Origin: Thioalkalivibrio sp. ALJ24
GTDB lineage: Bacteria > Pseudomonadota > Gammaproteobacteria > Ectothiorhodospirales > Ectothiorhodospiraceae
Assembly (NCBI RefSeq): GCF_000377785.1
Contig: NZ_KB898731.1
Coordinates: 1-64,000 of the forward strand
Direction: 5' to 3'
Length of the DNA: 64,000 nucleotides
Shown here: positions 37,081 through 48,843 of the stretch, one piece after another
How positions within the stretch are numbered: position 1 is the stretch's first letter
Layout of the letters: the number at the start of each line of letters is the position of its first letter
The notes under the pieces: generated by a model
Told to the model about the DNA's origin: nothing
The model's database searches: none
What the model saw: the letters and a program-made list of their open reading frames with translations, nothing else
Position numbers and translations under genes: made by a program

Positions 37081-37932
37081 TTGGCTACCCGCACGGACGT
37101 CGAACAATTCCTCGAGAAGCTGCGCAGCGACCTGGACCGCCAGCTGATGGACATCCCCACCCTGCCGGATGTGTCCGTACAGGCGCTGTTCATCGTCCAC
37201 GACGACAACAGCACGATCGCGGATCTGGTCAACCTGATCTCACGTGACACCGCACTGGCCTCGCGCCTGGTGCGCCAGGCCAACAGCCCTGCCTACCGCG
37301 GACTGCACCGCTGCTCCACCATCCATGCCGCGGTCACCCGTCTGGGCATGGAGCGGGTACGCCAGGTCGTGGTGACCCATTCTATGAAGGATGTCTTCCA
37401 GACCGGCAACGAGGCGATCCGCGAGCGCATGGAGCAGCTATGGGACCACAGCCTCGAGGTCGCGATCCTCTGCTACCTTCTGGCGCGCCGGCAGCGCCAC
37501 CTGGATCCCGACGTCGCGCTGCTCGCCGGTCTGGTCCACGACATCGGCGCGGTACCCATCCTGCGCCGCGCGGAAAAGATCCCGGTCATCTACGAAGACC
37601 CGCGCGCGGTCCAGGCGGCGATCGATGCGGCCCACGTGGCAATGGGCCGGGCGATGCTCAAGAGCTGGAACTTTGACCCGGAGATCGTGCGCGCGGTGGG
37701 CGAACACGAGAAGGTCCGCCAGGACCCCGGCGACCATGAGCCGGTCTCCTACACCGACATCCTGCAGGCCGCGAACATTGAATCCTACGGCGGCACCGGC
37801 CATCGCCTGGCCGCGATCGACCGCAGGGAGGTCCCGGCCTTTCGCCGTCTCACCGGCGACCCCGAGCGGCTGACCCTGGACTGGGACACCGACGAGGCCG
37901 GCCTGAAGCACGTGAATCAGATCTTCGAGTAG
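37081..37932 (+). CDS. HDOD-domain signalling protein
   Basis: A 283-residue protein that is almost entirely one HDOD domain: IPTLPDVSVQALFIVHDDNSTIADLVNLISRDTAL, then VRQANSPAYRG, VTRLGMERVRQVV and LLAGLVHDIGAVPIL, where an HD-like pair remains. HDOD proteins are regulatory scaffolds in chemotaxis, motility and stress signalling and usually lack phosphodiesterase activity. The start is taken as TTG 37081, with GGAG 8 bases upstream. GTG 37072 is in frame too. It is convergent with guaA. Confidence 0.88.
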   Translation: MATRTDVEQFLEKLRSDLDRQLMDIPTLPDVSVQALFIVHDDNSTIADLVNLISRDTALASRLVRQANSPAYRGLHRCSTIHAAVTRLGMERVRQVVVTHSMKDVFQTGNEAIRERMEQLWDHSLEVAILCYLLARRQRHLDPDVALLAGLVHDIGAVPILRRAEKIPVIYEDPRAVQAAIDAAHVAMGRAMLKSWNFDPEIVRAVGEHEKVRQDPGDHEPVSYTDILQAANIESYGGTGHRLAAIDRREVPAFRRLTGDPERLTLDWDTDEAGLKHVNQIFE

Positions 37933-37962
37933 GCCCGCTTCGCGCGCACGGCGCGTTGCGTA

Positions 37963-39540
37963 TCACTCCCACTCGATGGTGGCGGGGGGCTTGCCGGAGA
38001 TGTCGTAGGTGACGCGCGAAATGCCGGGGATCTCGTTGATGATGCGGCGCGAGACGTGGTCGAGGAACTCGTACGGCAGGTGCGCCCAGCGCGCGGTCAT
38101 GAAGTCGATGGTCTCCACGGCGCGCAGCGCGACCACATAGTCGTAGCGCCGGCCGTCGCCCATCACCCCCACCGACTTCACCGGCAGGAACACCGCGAAC
38201 GCCTGCGAGGTCCGGTCATAAAGATCGGCCTTGCGCAGTTCTTCGATGAAGATCGCATCCGCCCGGCGCAGCAGATCGGCGTATTCCTTCTTCACCTCGC
38301 CGAGGATGCGCACGCCCAGGCCCGGCCCGGGGAACGGGTGACGGTAGACCATTTCGGTGGGCAGACCCAGTTCCACGCCGATCTTGCGCACCTCGTCCTT
38401 GAACAGTTCGCGCAGCGGCTCGACCAGGCCGAGTTTCATGTTCTCCGGCAGGCCGCCCACGTTGTGGTGCGACTTGATCACATGGGCCTTGCCGGTCTTG
38501 GAGTCGGCCGACTCGATCACGTCGGGGTAGATCGTGCCCTGGGCCAGCCACTGCACGTTTTGCAGCTTGCCGGCCTCCTCGTCGAACACGTCGATGAACA
38601 GCCCGCCGATGATCTTGCGCTTGGCCTCCGGATCCTCGACCCCGGCCAGCGCGCGCATGAAGCGGTCCTCGGCATCGACGCGGATCACATTCACGCCCAT
38701 GTGGCGGGCGAAGGTCGCCATCACCTGGTCGCCCTCGCCCTCGCGCAGCAGTCCGGTGTCCACGAACACGCAGGTCAGCTGGTCGCCAATCGCCTTGTGC
38801 AGCAGCGCGCCCACCACCGAGGAGTCCACCCCGCCGGAAAGGCCCAGCACCACGTGGTCGTCGCCGACCTGCTCGCGCACCCGCGCGGCCATGTCCTCGA
38901 TGATGTTGTCCGCGGTCCACAGCGCCTCGCAGCCGCAGATCTCGTAGATGAAGCGTTCGAGGATCCGCTGCCCCTGGGTGGTGTGAGTGACCTCGGGGTG
39001 AAACTGCACGCCGTAGAAGCCGCGGTCCGGATCGGCCATGCCGGCGATCGGCGCGGAGTCGGTGGAGGCCATCAGGCGAAAGCCCTCCGGCAGCTCGGTC
39101 ACGTGGTCGCCGTGCGACATCCAGACGTCCAGCAGACCCCAGCCCTCGGGCGTGGTGTGATCCTCGATGTCCCGCAGCAGCGGGGTGTGGCCGCGCGCGC
39201 GCACCTGGGCATAGCCGAACTCGCGGCGTTCGGACGGCTCGACCCGGCCGCCCAGCTGTGCGGCCATGGTCTGCATGCCGTAGCAGATGCCCAGCACCGG
39301 CGCGCCCAGCTCGAACACCACGTCCTCGGCACGCGGTGGTGCCTCGACGTTCACCGACTCCGGCCCGCCGGACAGGATGATGCCGGTGGGGTTGAACGCG
39401 CGGATGTCCTCCGCCGGCATGTCCCAGGCATGCACCTCGGAATAGACTCCGGCCTCGCGCACCCGGCGGGCGATCAGCTGGGTGTACTGGGAACCGAAGT
39501 CCAGTACCAGAATACGGTGAGCGTGCAGATCCTGGGTCAT
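37963..39540 (-). CDS. guaA: GMP synthase (glutamine-hydrolysing)
   Basis: GuaA converts XMP to GMP, with ammonia from glutamine. The 525 residues begin with a class I glutamine amidotransferase (catalytic Cys86 in [10 protein letters not shown], His/Glu in QFHPEVTHT), followed by the ATP pyrophosphatase ([15 protein letters not shown]) and the dimerisation domain ending [26 protein letters not shown] 39540 is the family start, and the frame upstream is antisense artefact. guaB lies 65 bp upstream. Confidence 0.98.
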   Translation of the reverse strand: MTQDLHAHRILVLDFGSQYTQLIARRVREAGVYSEVHAWDMPAEDIRAFNPTGIILSGGPESVNVEAPPRAEDVVFELGAPVLGICYGMQTMAAQLGGRVEPSERREFGYAQVRARGHTPLLRDIEDHTTPEGWGLLDVWMSHGDHVTELPEGFRLMASTDSAPIAGMADPDRGFYGVQFHPEVTHTTQGQRILERFIYEICGCEALWTADNIIEDMAARVREQVGDDHVVLGLSGGVDSSVVGALLHKAIGDQLTCVFVDTGLLREGEGDQVMATFARHMGVNVIRVDAEDRFMRALAGVEDPEAKRKIIGGLFIDVFDEEAGKLQNVQWLAQGTIYPDVIESADSKTGKAHVIKSHHNVGGLPENMKLGLVEPLRELFKDEVRKIGVELGLPTEMVYRHPFPGPGLGVRILGEVKKEYADLLRRADAIFIEELRKADLYDRTSQAFAVFLPVKSVGVMGDGRRYDYVVALRAVETIDFMTARWAHLPYEFLDHVSRRIINEIPGISRVTYDISGKPPATIEWE

Positions 39541-39605
39541 GAGATCATCCGCTGCCCCGGCCGGGCGGCCGGGGTCTGTGTCGGGGATCCGGCCGGCGGG
39601 CCGGA

Positions 39606-41979
<2,374 letters not shown>

Positions 41980-41983
<4 letters not shown>

Positions 41984-43404
41984 ATGATTCCGCCGCGGTC
42001 CTGACCGTGGCCCAGCTGAACCAGTGCGCGGACGGACTGCTGCGCGACGGCCTGGGCTCGGTGCGGGTCGAGGGCGAGGTGTCCAACCTGCGCCGCTACC
42101 CGTCGGGCCACCAGTACTTCTCGCTGAAGGACGAGAACGCCAGCGTCAACTGCGTGCTGTTTCGCGGCAACGCCCGACGCGCGGCGCCCTTCGCGGACGG
42201 CGACGCGGTGCAGGTGGGCGGGCGCGCGGGCATCTACCCTGCCCGCGGCCAGTTCCAGATCGTGGTCGAGCGGCTCGAACCCGCCGGCGAGGGCCGGCTG
42301 CTGGCCGCCTTCCAGCGGCTGAAGAAGCAGCTTGAGGCCGAGGGCCTGTTCGACCCCGCGCGCAAGCAGTCGCTGCCGGCCCGGACCCATCGCCTGGGCG
42401 TGATCACCTCGGCCCAGGGCGATGTCCGCCACGACATCGAACGCACGCTGGCGCGCCGGTTTCCGCTGCTGCTCCCGATCACGCTGTATCCCGTTGCGGT
42501 CCAGGGCGCCGCGGCGGCCGAGCAGATCGTCGCCGCCCTGCAGCGTGCGGGCGAGGAACGCGCGGTGGACGTGCTCCTGCTGGCCCGCGGCGGCGGTTCT
42601 CTGGAAGACCTGCAGGCCTTCAACGAGGAGGATGTGGCGCGCGCGATCGCCGCCTGTCCGATCCCCGTGGTGACCGGCGTGGGCCACGAAAGCGACGTGA
42701 CCATCGCCGATTTCGTCGCCGACCTGCGCGCATCCACCCCCACCGCGGCGGCCGAGGCGGTCAGCCCCGACGGCCCTGCCCTGCGCCAGCAGCTCAACGA
42801 GCTGCGCGCACGCCTGGAGCAGCGCCTGGCGCGCCGCATCCACGAGGATCGCGCGCGCCTGGAAGGTCTCGCCGGCCGCCTGCAGCGGCGCCATCCGCGG
42901 CAGATCCTGGAACGCAACCTCCAGCGCCTCGACGAGCAGCGCGAACGCCTGCAACGCGCCGGGCGGCTGCGTCTGGAACGCGCGGAACAGCGCCTGCAGC
43001 GCGCCCGCCTGCGCCTCGCCGGGGCCTCTCCCGGGGCGCGGCTGAACCACGCCCGCCTGCGCCTGGAACACCTGCGCCAGCGGCTGCAGCAGGTACGCCC
43101 CGACCGCGATCTGGCGACCCGGCGCGAACGCCTGCACCGCCTGGATCAGCGCCTGCGCAGCGCGACGCAGCGCCAGCTGGATGCACGCCGGCGCCAGTTC
43201 GAGGCGAGCCGGCGCCAGCTGCACGCGCTGGATCCCACCGCGGTACTGCGCCGCGGCTACGCCATCCTGTCCACCGAGGACGGCGGACTGCTGCGGGATG
43301 CCGCCGACGTGACCCGCGGAGACGCGGTTTCCGCCCGCCTGGCAAGTGGCCACGTCGACCTGACAGTGGTCCGCAGCCACCCCACAACGGAAGCCCCGGA
43401 ATGA
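41980..43404 (+). CDS. xseA: Exodeoxyribonuclease VII large subunit
   Basis: XseA is the catalytic subunit that trims single-stranded DNA to oligonucleotides. The 474 residues begin with an OB fold (VRVEGEVSNLRRYPSGHQYFSLKDENA), followed by the catalytic domain with THRLGVITSAQGDVRHDI, LLARGGGSLEDLQAFNEE, GVGHESDVTIADFVADLRASTPTAAAE. A very Arg/Gln/Leu-rich coiled-coil region follows (about 270-440). The small subunit gene xseB is not in this window. It overlaps both neighbours by four bases. Confidence 0.97.
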
Positions 43405-44300
43405 GCCCGCACCCCGAAAAGCCCCGCGACCCGTTCGTCCGCGGGCCCGCCGAACCCGACCCCGCCAAGCTGGAGCACGAGGTAAGCGCCGCGCTGGAGG
43501 AGGACCTCGGACCCGGCGGGCTGGCCGCCGACGTGACCGCGGCGCTGGTCCCGGCCGGGCGGCATGCGCGCGCCTCGCTGTGGCTGCGCGAGGACGCCGT
43601 CATCTGCGGCCAGCCCTGGGCGGAACGCGTGTTTGCCCGCCTGGACCCCGACCTGCGCATCGAATGGGCCGTCGCCGAGGGCGAGACCTGCGCGGCCGAT
43701 ACGCGGATCGCCCGCATCGAGGGGCCGGCCCGCGCGCTGCTGGCCGGCGAGCGCGCCGCCCTCAACCTGCTGCAGACCCTGTCCGGCACCGCCACCGAGA
43801 CCGCGCGCTGGGTGGCGCGCCTGCAGGACCACCATGCACGCATCCTCGATACCCGCAAGACCCTGCCCGGCCTGCGCCACGCGCAGAAGTACGCGGTGCG
43901 CATCGGCGGCGGCCACAACCACCGCCTGGGCCTGTGGGACGCGGTGCTGATCAAGGAAAACCACATCGCCGCCTGCGGCTCCATCGCCGCCGCGGTGCAG
44001 CAGGCGCGCACGCTGGGCGCCGGGCGCTGGGTGGAGGTGGAGACCGAAAATCTGGAGGAGGTCGACCGGGCGCTGGCCGCCGGGGCCGACGTGATCATGC
44101 TGGACGAGCTGGAATCCGCAGATCGCGCCGAGGCAGTGCGGCGCATCCGCGGGCGTGCGATCTCCGAGGCCTCCGGCGGGGTGTCTGCCGCAACCCTGCT
44201 GGAAGTCGCCGACTCGGGGGTGGACTACATCTCGGTGGGGGCGCTGACCAAGCACCTGCGGGCGGTGGACCTGTCGCTGCGTCTCGACAGCGACGCCTGA
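43401..44300 (+). CDS. nadC: Nicotinate-nucleotide pyrophosphorylase (carboxylating)
   Basis: NadC makes nicotinate mononucleotide from quinolinate and PRPP. The 299 residues contain LNLLQTLSGTATETARWV, ILDTRKTLPGLRHAQKYAVRIGGG with the substrate-binding Arg/Lys, NHRLGLWDAVLIKENHI, VEVETENLEE and ISEASGGVS. The pathway partner nadB is at 24883. It is coupled to xseA by a four-base overlap. Confidence 0.97.
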   Translation: MSPHPEKPRDPFVRGPAEPDPAKLEHEVSAALEEDLGPGGLAADVTAALVPAGRHARASLWLREDAVICGQPWAERVFARLDPDLRIEWAVAEGETCAADTRIARIEGPARALLAGERAALNLLQTLSGTATETARWVARLQDHHARILDTRKTLPGLRHAQKYAVRIGGGHNHRLGLWDAVLIKENHIAACGSIAAAVQQARTLGAGRWVEVETENLEEVDRALAAGADVIMLDELESADRAEAVRRIRGRAISEASGGVSAATLLEVADSGVDYISVGALTKHLRAVDLSLRLDSDA

Positions 44301-44304
44301 CGCC

Positions 44305-45036
44305 CTACCACCACTTCTCGTATTTGAGCTGCGCCTCGGGGATGCCCCACTCGCCAAGGAGCGTGGCCATGTCCTCGATGAACTCGCGCGAGCCGCAGAA
44401 ATAGAACAGCGCGTCGCGCGGCAGCTCCAGCGACTCCAGCAACGAATGCGAGATCCGCCCGGTATGCCCCAGCCAGTCCTCCGCCTCGCGGGTTACGGTC
44501 AGGGTCACGTCGATGTTGTCGGCCTGCGCCAGGCGCTCCAGCTCCTCGGGGAAGAGCACCTCGTCCTGACGCGCCACGCTGTAGACCAGGTGCGCATTCA
44601 CCTCGGGCGCCGACTGGTGCACATAGCGCAGGATGCTGAACAGCGGGGTCACCCCGATGCCAGCCCCCAGCAGCACCACGTTGTCGGCCATGCCACGCTC
44701 GAAGAAGAAATCCCCCTGCCCCGGCGTGATGTAGACGGTGTCGCCCTCGCGCGCCGCGGTGTGCAGATGGTGGGTGGCCGCATGGTGATCGGCGTACTTG
44801 ATGGCCAGCTCCAGGCGGCCGTCATCGCGCGGCGCGGAGACCACCGAATAGCCGCCGACGAAGGGCTTGGCATCGCCCTGCGGGATCACCAGGTCCAGCC
44901 ACTGGCCGGCCCGCGACACGAAGCGCTGCGGGTCCGCCGCCAGCGTGAAGCTGCGGATCAGCGGGGTCACCTGCTCGATGCGCTCGATGCGCGCGGGCAT
45001 GAAGTGATCGGGCAACGAATCCAGGCCGTGTTCCAT
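44305..45036 (-). CDS. FAD/NAD(P)H-binding oxidoreductase (ferredoxin reductase-like, OXNAD1 type)
   Basis: A 243-residue ferredoxin-NADP reductase fold protein. The N-terminal FAD domain (about 15-105) has FVGGYSVVSAP where FNR proteins have RxYSxxS, so the usual Arg is replaced. The NAD(P) domain has VVLLGAGIGVTPLFSILRYV and FYFCGSREFIEDM, and the aromatic C-terminus KYEKWW can stack on the flavin. There is no iron-sulfur or heme domain, so its electron partner is separate and unknown. Convergent with nadC (4-base gap). Confidence 0.85.
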   Translation of the reverse strand: MEHGLDSLPDHFMPARIERIEQVTPLIRSFTLAADPQRFVSRAGQWLDLVIPQGDAKPFVGGYSVVSAPRDDGRLELAIKYADHHAATHHLHTAAREGDTVYITPGQGDFFFERGMADNVVLLGAGIGVTPLFSILRYVHQSAPEVNAHLVYSVARQDEVLFPEELERLAQADNIDVTLTVTREAEDWLGHTGRISHSLLESLELPRDALFYFCGSREFIEDMATLLGEWGIPEAQLKYEKWW

Positions 45037-45072
45037 GCGGGTTCCTTTATCTCGGGACGGATGCCCGGCTTT

Positions 45073-45912
45073 TCAGGGATTATTCGGGGGGGTTGATTCG
45101 GGATCGCCGCGCAGCTGGCGACGGGCCTGCTGATACAGGGTCTCCTGCTGGGCGAAATCGAGCGCGGACAACGACTGCCCCCGGCCTTCGGCCAGGGCCT
45201 CCATGCGCCGGTAGCGGGCCTCGAACTTGCGGGTACTGCCGCGCAGCGCGCCCTCCGGATCCACGCCCAGATGGCGCGCCCAGTTGGACACCGCGAACAG
45301 CACGTCGCCGACCTCTTCGGCCACCGCGTCCGGATCGGCACCGGCGGCGACCGCTTCGTTCACCTCGGCCATCTCCTCGTGGATCTTGTCGACCACCGGG
45401 CCGGCATCGTCCCAGTCGAAGCCGTCACGCGCGGCCCGCCGCTGGGTCTTGACCGCGCGGGCCAGCGACGGCAGAGCCAGCGGGATGTCGTCCATTGCGC
45501 TGGCATGGCCCCGCTGCTCGCGGGAGGCGGCCTTGTCGGCCTCCCAGGCCGCCTCGCGTTCGGCATCGTCACCGAAGGCGTGGCCGGCAAACACGTGCGG
45601 ATGGCGCCGCACCAGCTTGTCGGCGATCCCGCGGGCGACGTCATCCAGATCGAAGCGCCCGGCTTCCTCGGCGATGCGCGCCTGGAAGACCACCTGAAAC
45701 AGCAGGTCCCCGAGTTCTTCCCGCAGCTCGGCGGTGGCGGCCGCGTCGCCGGCATCCCGCGCCACGGCGTCGGCCAGCTCATAGGCCTCTTCGAGGGTGT
45801 GCGGGACAATGCTCGCGGCGGTCTGTGCGCGGTCCCAGGCGCAGCCGTGCTCGGGGTCGCGCAGCTGCGCCATGATCGCACGCAGCCGGGCCATCGGATC
45901 GGATTCGCTCAT
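45073..45912 (-). CDS. mazG: Nucleoside triphosphate pyrophosphohydrolase
   Basis: MazG hydrolyses NTPs and dNTPs to monophosphates and cleans the nucleotide pool. The 279 residues contain two MazG domains. The first has CAWDRAQTAASIVPHTLEEAYELADAV with the ExxE metal motif and ELREELGDLLFQVVFQA. The second, degenerate in most homologues, retains DKIHEEMAEVNEAV and EEVGDVLFAVSNWARHLG. The length is standard. It precedes the flavin reductase gene on the minus strand, and its promoter should lie in 45913-45997. Confidence 0.96.
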   Translation of the reverse strand: MSESDPMARLRAIMAQLRDPEHGCAWDRAQTAASIVPHTLEEAYELADAVARDAGDAAATAELREELGDLLFQVVFQARIAEEAGRFDLDDVARGIADKLVRRHPHVFAGHAFGDDAEREAAWEADKAASREQRGHASAMDDIPLALPSLARAVKTQRRAARDGFDWDDAGPVVDKIHEEMAEVNEAVAAGADPDAVAEEVGDVLFAVSNWARHLGVDPEGALRGSTRKFEARYRRMEALAEGRGQSLSALDFAQQETLYQQARRQLRGDPESTPPNNP

Positions 45913-45997
45913 GCCAAGGCAGTGTACGGGTGGCCTGCCCCCGGCGCCAACGACTCCGTACGAGCGACCGGGAGAATCGTCGCGAACATCCCTGCGC

Positions 45998-47308
45998 TCA
46001 GGCCGGGTTCAGGCGCGGATGGGTCTCCTCGCCCCACCACCAGACCAGGGCCCCGGACAGGAACATCGCGATCACCACGAACCAGAAGCCCCATTCCACC
46101 GAGCCGCCCAGGTGCGCGACGATGCCCAGCCCCAGCGCCCCGATGCCGTAGCCCAGATCGCGCCAGAAGCGGTAGGTGCCGATCGCCGATCCGCGCCAGT
46201 TGGGATGCGCGATGTCCGCGACCGCCGCGCTCAGGTTGGGATACAGAAGGGCCATGCCGAAGCCGGTGACCACCGCGGCGAACGACCACCAGATGACCCC
46301 GGAACCGAGCAGGGTCAGCCCCACCCCGGCGCCGCAGATCCACATGCCCCAGACGATGGGCTTCATGCGGCCGATGTGGTCGGACAGACGGCCGGTGAAG
46401 AACTGCGAGCCACCCCAGACGAAGCCATAGATGCCGACGATCCAGCCGATCGCGGCCAGACCGAGGCCCTGCTGGTACAGGAACACCGGATAGAAGACCC
46501 ACACCAGCGCGTCCACGAACTTCTCCACCAGCCCGGCCTGACTGAACGCCGCCATGCGCCGGTCGCGCCAGGACATCAGGGTAAACACCTGCCAGGTCGT
46601 GGGCGCATCGGGGATGTTCTGCGGATAGCGCGCCACCGGGCCGTCGTTGCGACCGGCCGCATGGCGGGCCCCCTCGGCCTTCGCCCAGTCAATGGTCTCG
46701 CGCACCAGCAGGAAGGTCATCGCGATCGCCAGCGCGATCACCACCAGGCCAAAGACCAGCAGGCCGACGCGCGGACCGAGGGCGGACGCCATGTACCCGG
46801 TCACGATGCCGGCCACGGCCACGCCGACGTAGCCGGAGAACTCGTTCATGCCCATGGTGAAGCCGCGCTCGTCGGCCCGGGTGATGTCCATCTTGGCGGT
46901 CTGCGTCATCGACCAGGCCAGACCCTGGTTCACGCCCAGCAGCACCGTGGCCGCGACGATCCAGCCCCAGGTCGGGGCGTACAGGATCATGAACGGGATC
47001 GGGATGGCGGACAGCCAGCCCAGCAGCAGGACATTCTTGCGCCCCATGCGCTCGGACAGCCGGCCGGCGACGAAATTGAGCGCGCCCTTCACGATACCGA
47101 AGGCCACCACGAAGGCCGTCAGCAGCATGAACGAGCCCTCGGCCACGCCGAACTCGTCCTCGGCCAGCGCCGGGATGACCGTGCGCATCATGCCGATGGT
47201 CAGGCCGACGAAGAACACCTGGATCAGCTGCTGGCTGAACTGCCCGAGGTTCTCGCGGATCCCGTGCGTGATGTGATCGTAGGCCTCGGCGGCCCTGTGC
47301 TTGTCCAT
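45998..47308 (-). CDS. Major facilitator superfamily transporter
   Basis: A 436-residue protein with about 12 predicted membrane helices, for example FMLLTAFVVAFGIVKGALNF, MILYAPTWGWIVAATVLLGV and LLVFGLVVIALAIAMTFLLV. The cytoplasmic loop motif GRLSERMGRKNVLL follows helix 2, and a matching TGRLSDHIGRMKPIVW appears in the second half, both typical of MFS. The substrate cannot be read from sequence. It is 52 bp downstream of the ArsR-rhodanese gene on the same strand, a pairing seen in other proteobacteria, and may export or import a thiol, sulfur or metalloid compound. Confidence 0.9.
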   Translation of the reverse strand: MDKHRAAEAYDHITHGIRENLGQFSQQLIQVFFVGLTIGMMRTVIPALAEDEFGVAEGSFMLLTAFVVAFGIVKGALNFVAGRLSERMGRKNVLLLGWLSAIPIPFMILYAPTWGWIVAATVLLGVNQGLAWSMTQTAKMDITRADERGFTMGMNEFSGYVGVAVAGIVTGYMASALGPRVGLLVFGLVVIALAIAMTFLLVRETIDWAKAEGARHAAGRNDGPVARYPQNIPDAPTTWQVFTLMSWRDRRMAAFSQAGLVEKFVDALVWVFYPVFLYQQGLGLAAIGWIVGIYGFVWGGSQFFTGRLSDHIGRMKPIVWGMWICGAGVGLTLLGSGVIWWSFAAVVTGFGMALLYPNLSAAVADIAHPNWRGSAIGTYRFWRDLGYGIGALGLGIVAHLGGSVEWGFWFVVIAMFLSGALVWWWGEETHPRLNPA

Positions 47309-47360
47309 GTTCCGGTTTCCTCTGGGAATGCGTTGTCTCGCGGCCGGAGCGCCGGCCGCG

Positions 47361-48029
47361 TCAGTCCTGCTCGTCGGCCAGCGGCAGGCCGGCGTGGCGC
47401 CATTCGGCCACGCCCTCCTCCACGCGTTGCGCGGCGATCCCGTGCTTGCGTAGAAGGGCGACGGCCTCCTTCGCCATCAGGCAGTAGGGGCCGCGGCAGT
47501 AAGCGACCACCGGGCGGTCGGCCGGCAGTTCCTGCAGGCGCTGATTCAGCTCTTGCAGCGGGATGGAACGCGCGCAGGGGAGATGCCCGGCGGCGTACTC
47601 GACCCCGGGGCGCACGTCCAGCACCACCACTTCGCCGCGCCGGGCCTGTTCCAGCAGTTCCGGACCGGCGACCGGGGCCAGCTCGTCGGCACGCTCGGTC
47701 AGCTCGCGGGTGGCCGCCTGCAGCTCCAGAAGGCGCTCCTCCGCGAGCGTGCGCAGCATGACCCAGAAGTCCGCGACGTGGCGGTCGGCGAGCCGATAGT
47801 GGACATGACGCCCGTCGCGACGGGCCTCCACCAGGCGGGCCTCGCGCAGGGCCTTGAGGTGGGCACTGACCAGTTTGACGCTGACGTCGGTGTCCGCTGC
47901 CAGCTGCTCGACGGTCTTCTCCCCCTGCACCAGCACCTCGATCAGCTCCAGGCGCTTGGGGCTGGCCGCGGCGCGCGTGATCCGCGCCACCTGCTCGTAC
48001 AGCACGTCCTTCAGATCGCGCTCGTTCAT
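47361..48029 (-). CDS. ArsR-family regulator fused to a rhodanese domain
   Basis: A 222-residue two-domain protein. An ArsR-type winged helix (about 12-90, SPKRLELIEVLVQGEKTVEQLA, VKLVSAHLKALREARLVEAR) has no Cys metal site. The C-terminal rhodanese domain (about 118-218, VVVLDVRPGVEYAAGHLPCARS) has an active-site loop VAYCRGPYCLMA with Cys178 and Cys183. The second Cys could form a disulfide or polysulfide bridge, giving a persulfide- or redox-sensing repressor. This is inference. The gene heads a likely operon with the MFS gene and is divergent from the small gene at 48247. Confidence 0.9.
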   Translation of the reverse strand: MNERDLKDVLYEQVARITRAAASPKRLELIEVLVQGEKTVEQLAADTDVSVKLVSAHLKALREARLVEARRDGRHVHYRLADRHVADFWVMLRTLAEERLLELQAATRELTERADELAPVAGPELLEQARRGEVVVLDVRPGVEYAAGHLPCARSIPLQELNQRLQELPADRPVVAYCRGPYCLMAKEAVALLRKHGIAAQRVEEGVAEWRHAGLPLADEQD

Positions 48030-48043
48030 CCGGGTGCGACTCT

Positions 48044-48065
48044 CATTCTAATATTCGTTGGAATG
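48044..48065. promoter_or_regulatory. Candidate operator of the ArsR-rhodanese gene
   Basis: CATTC (48044-48048) and GAATG (48061-48065) form an inverted repeat around 12 bases, with an inner ATTC (48053-48056)/GAAT pair. It lies 15 bases upstream of the regulator's ATG and overlaps a minus-strand -10-like TAGAAT. BigR/SqrR-type persulfide-sensing ArsR proteins bind ATTC-N8-GAAT-like sites, so the half-sites fit but the spacing differs. Confidence 0.45.
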
Positions 48066-48170
48066 AAAGATACTGAGACCGGGACGGCGACACAACCCCG
48101 GTTTCTACAGGCCCTTCGGCTTTTGTGCCTTTGTTGCGCGTCCGCTATTTCTGAGTAGATTGGTCAACAA

Positions 48171-48202
48171 TTCATTCAGCACATGCTGATTCGCTGAATG
48201 AA
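48171..48202. promoter_or_regulatory. 10-bp inverted repeat upstream of the gene at 48247
   Basis: TTCATTCAGC (48171-48180) and GCTGAATGAA (48193-48202) are exact complements around 12 bases. Both arms contain the CATTC/GAATG half-sites seen at the ArsR-rhodanese promoter. It may be a second operator for that regulator or a leader hairpin. It lies 45 bases before the ATG. Confidence 0.5.
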
Positions 48203-48246
48203 GCGACAATGCCCGAGGGCATCTTCCGCAAACTAAGGAGGTCGTT

Positions 48247-48696
48247 ATGAGCAATCTGATCCAGAACTTTCCGCCGGATGGTGTGGTGACCCTCAACCGG
48301 GTCATTCTGAAACCGGAATACACCATCGACGACCTGCAGGAACGCGTGGCCGTGCTGTGCGAGAACGTGAAGACCTATCACTCGGACACGGGCTTCGTCG
48401 GCGGCTTCGTGGCCATGAACTCGGGTGAAGTCTCCAACGAGGGTTCCACCATCGGCCAGGCCGTGGAGAGCCCGTTGAAGGACAAGGAAGCGCTGATCAT
48501 CACCTTCTGGCGCTCGATGGAAGAGCATGAGGCCTCCCATCGCAGCGAGACCTTCCAGCCACTTTTCCAGAACGTGCTGGAGCTGTGCGAAAACGGCAAC
48601 GAGGAAATCGCCTACGAGATGCTGTGGTCCGGCGCGGCCTACGATCCGGAAGAGGCGAAGGCTGCGCGCGAGGCCAAGGAGATGCACGCCGCTTGA
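48247..48696 (+). CDS. Unknown 149-residue protein with ABM-like segment
   Basis: A soluble 149-residue protein with an excellent AAGGAGG ahead of the ATG and its own terminator, so it is probably well expressed. The centre, KEALIITFWRSMEEHEASHRS (80-100), resembles the dimeric alpha-beta barrel of antibiotic-biosynthesis monooxygenase (ABM) proteins. Cys38 and Cys114 are the only cysteines. The acidic, Ala-rich tail is helical. No function can be assigned. It is divergent from the ArsR-rhodanese gene and shares operator-like half-sites with it, suggesting common control by the same signal. Confidence 0.8.
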   Translation: MSNLIQNFPPDGVVTLNRVILKPEYTIDDLQERVAVLCENVKTYHSDTGFVGGFVAMNSGEVSNEGSTIGQAVESPLKDKEALIITFWRSMEEHEASHRSETFQPLFQNVLELCENGNEEIAYEMLWSGAAYDPEEAKAAREAKEMHAA

Positions 48697-48743
48697 TCGT
48701 GGGCGTCTCTCCGGACACCCCTTCGTACGTGAAGCGTGGAATT

Positions 48744-48771
48744 GCCGGGGCCTGCGGGCCCCGGCTTTTTT
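48744..48771 (+). terminator. Rho-independent terminator after the gene at 48247
   Basis: GCCGGGGCC (48744-48752) pairs with GGCCCCGGC (48757-48765) around a four-base loop, followed by six T (48766-48771). 48 bases past the stop. It is the most canonical terminator on the plus strand of the window. Confidence 0.92.
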
Positions 48772-48843
48772 GTGTAAGCGAAATTAATTCGCAAACCGCG
48801 CCGGCCGCAACCGGCACCCCGAGCGAGGGGCTCCGGAGAGGGG

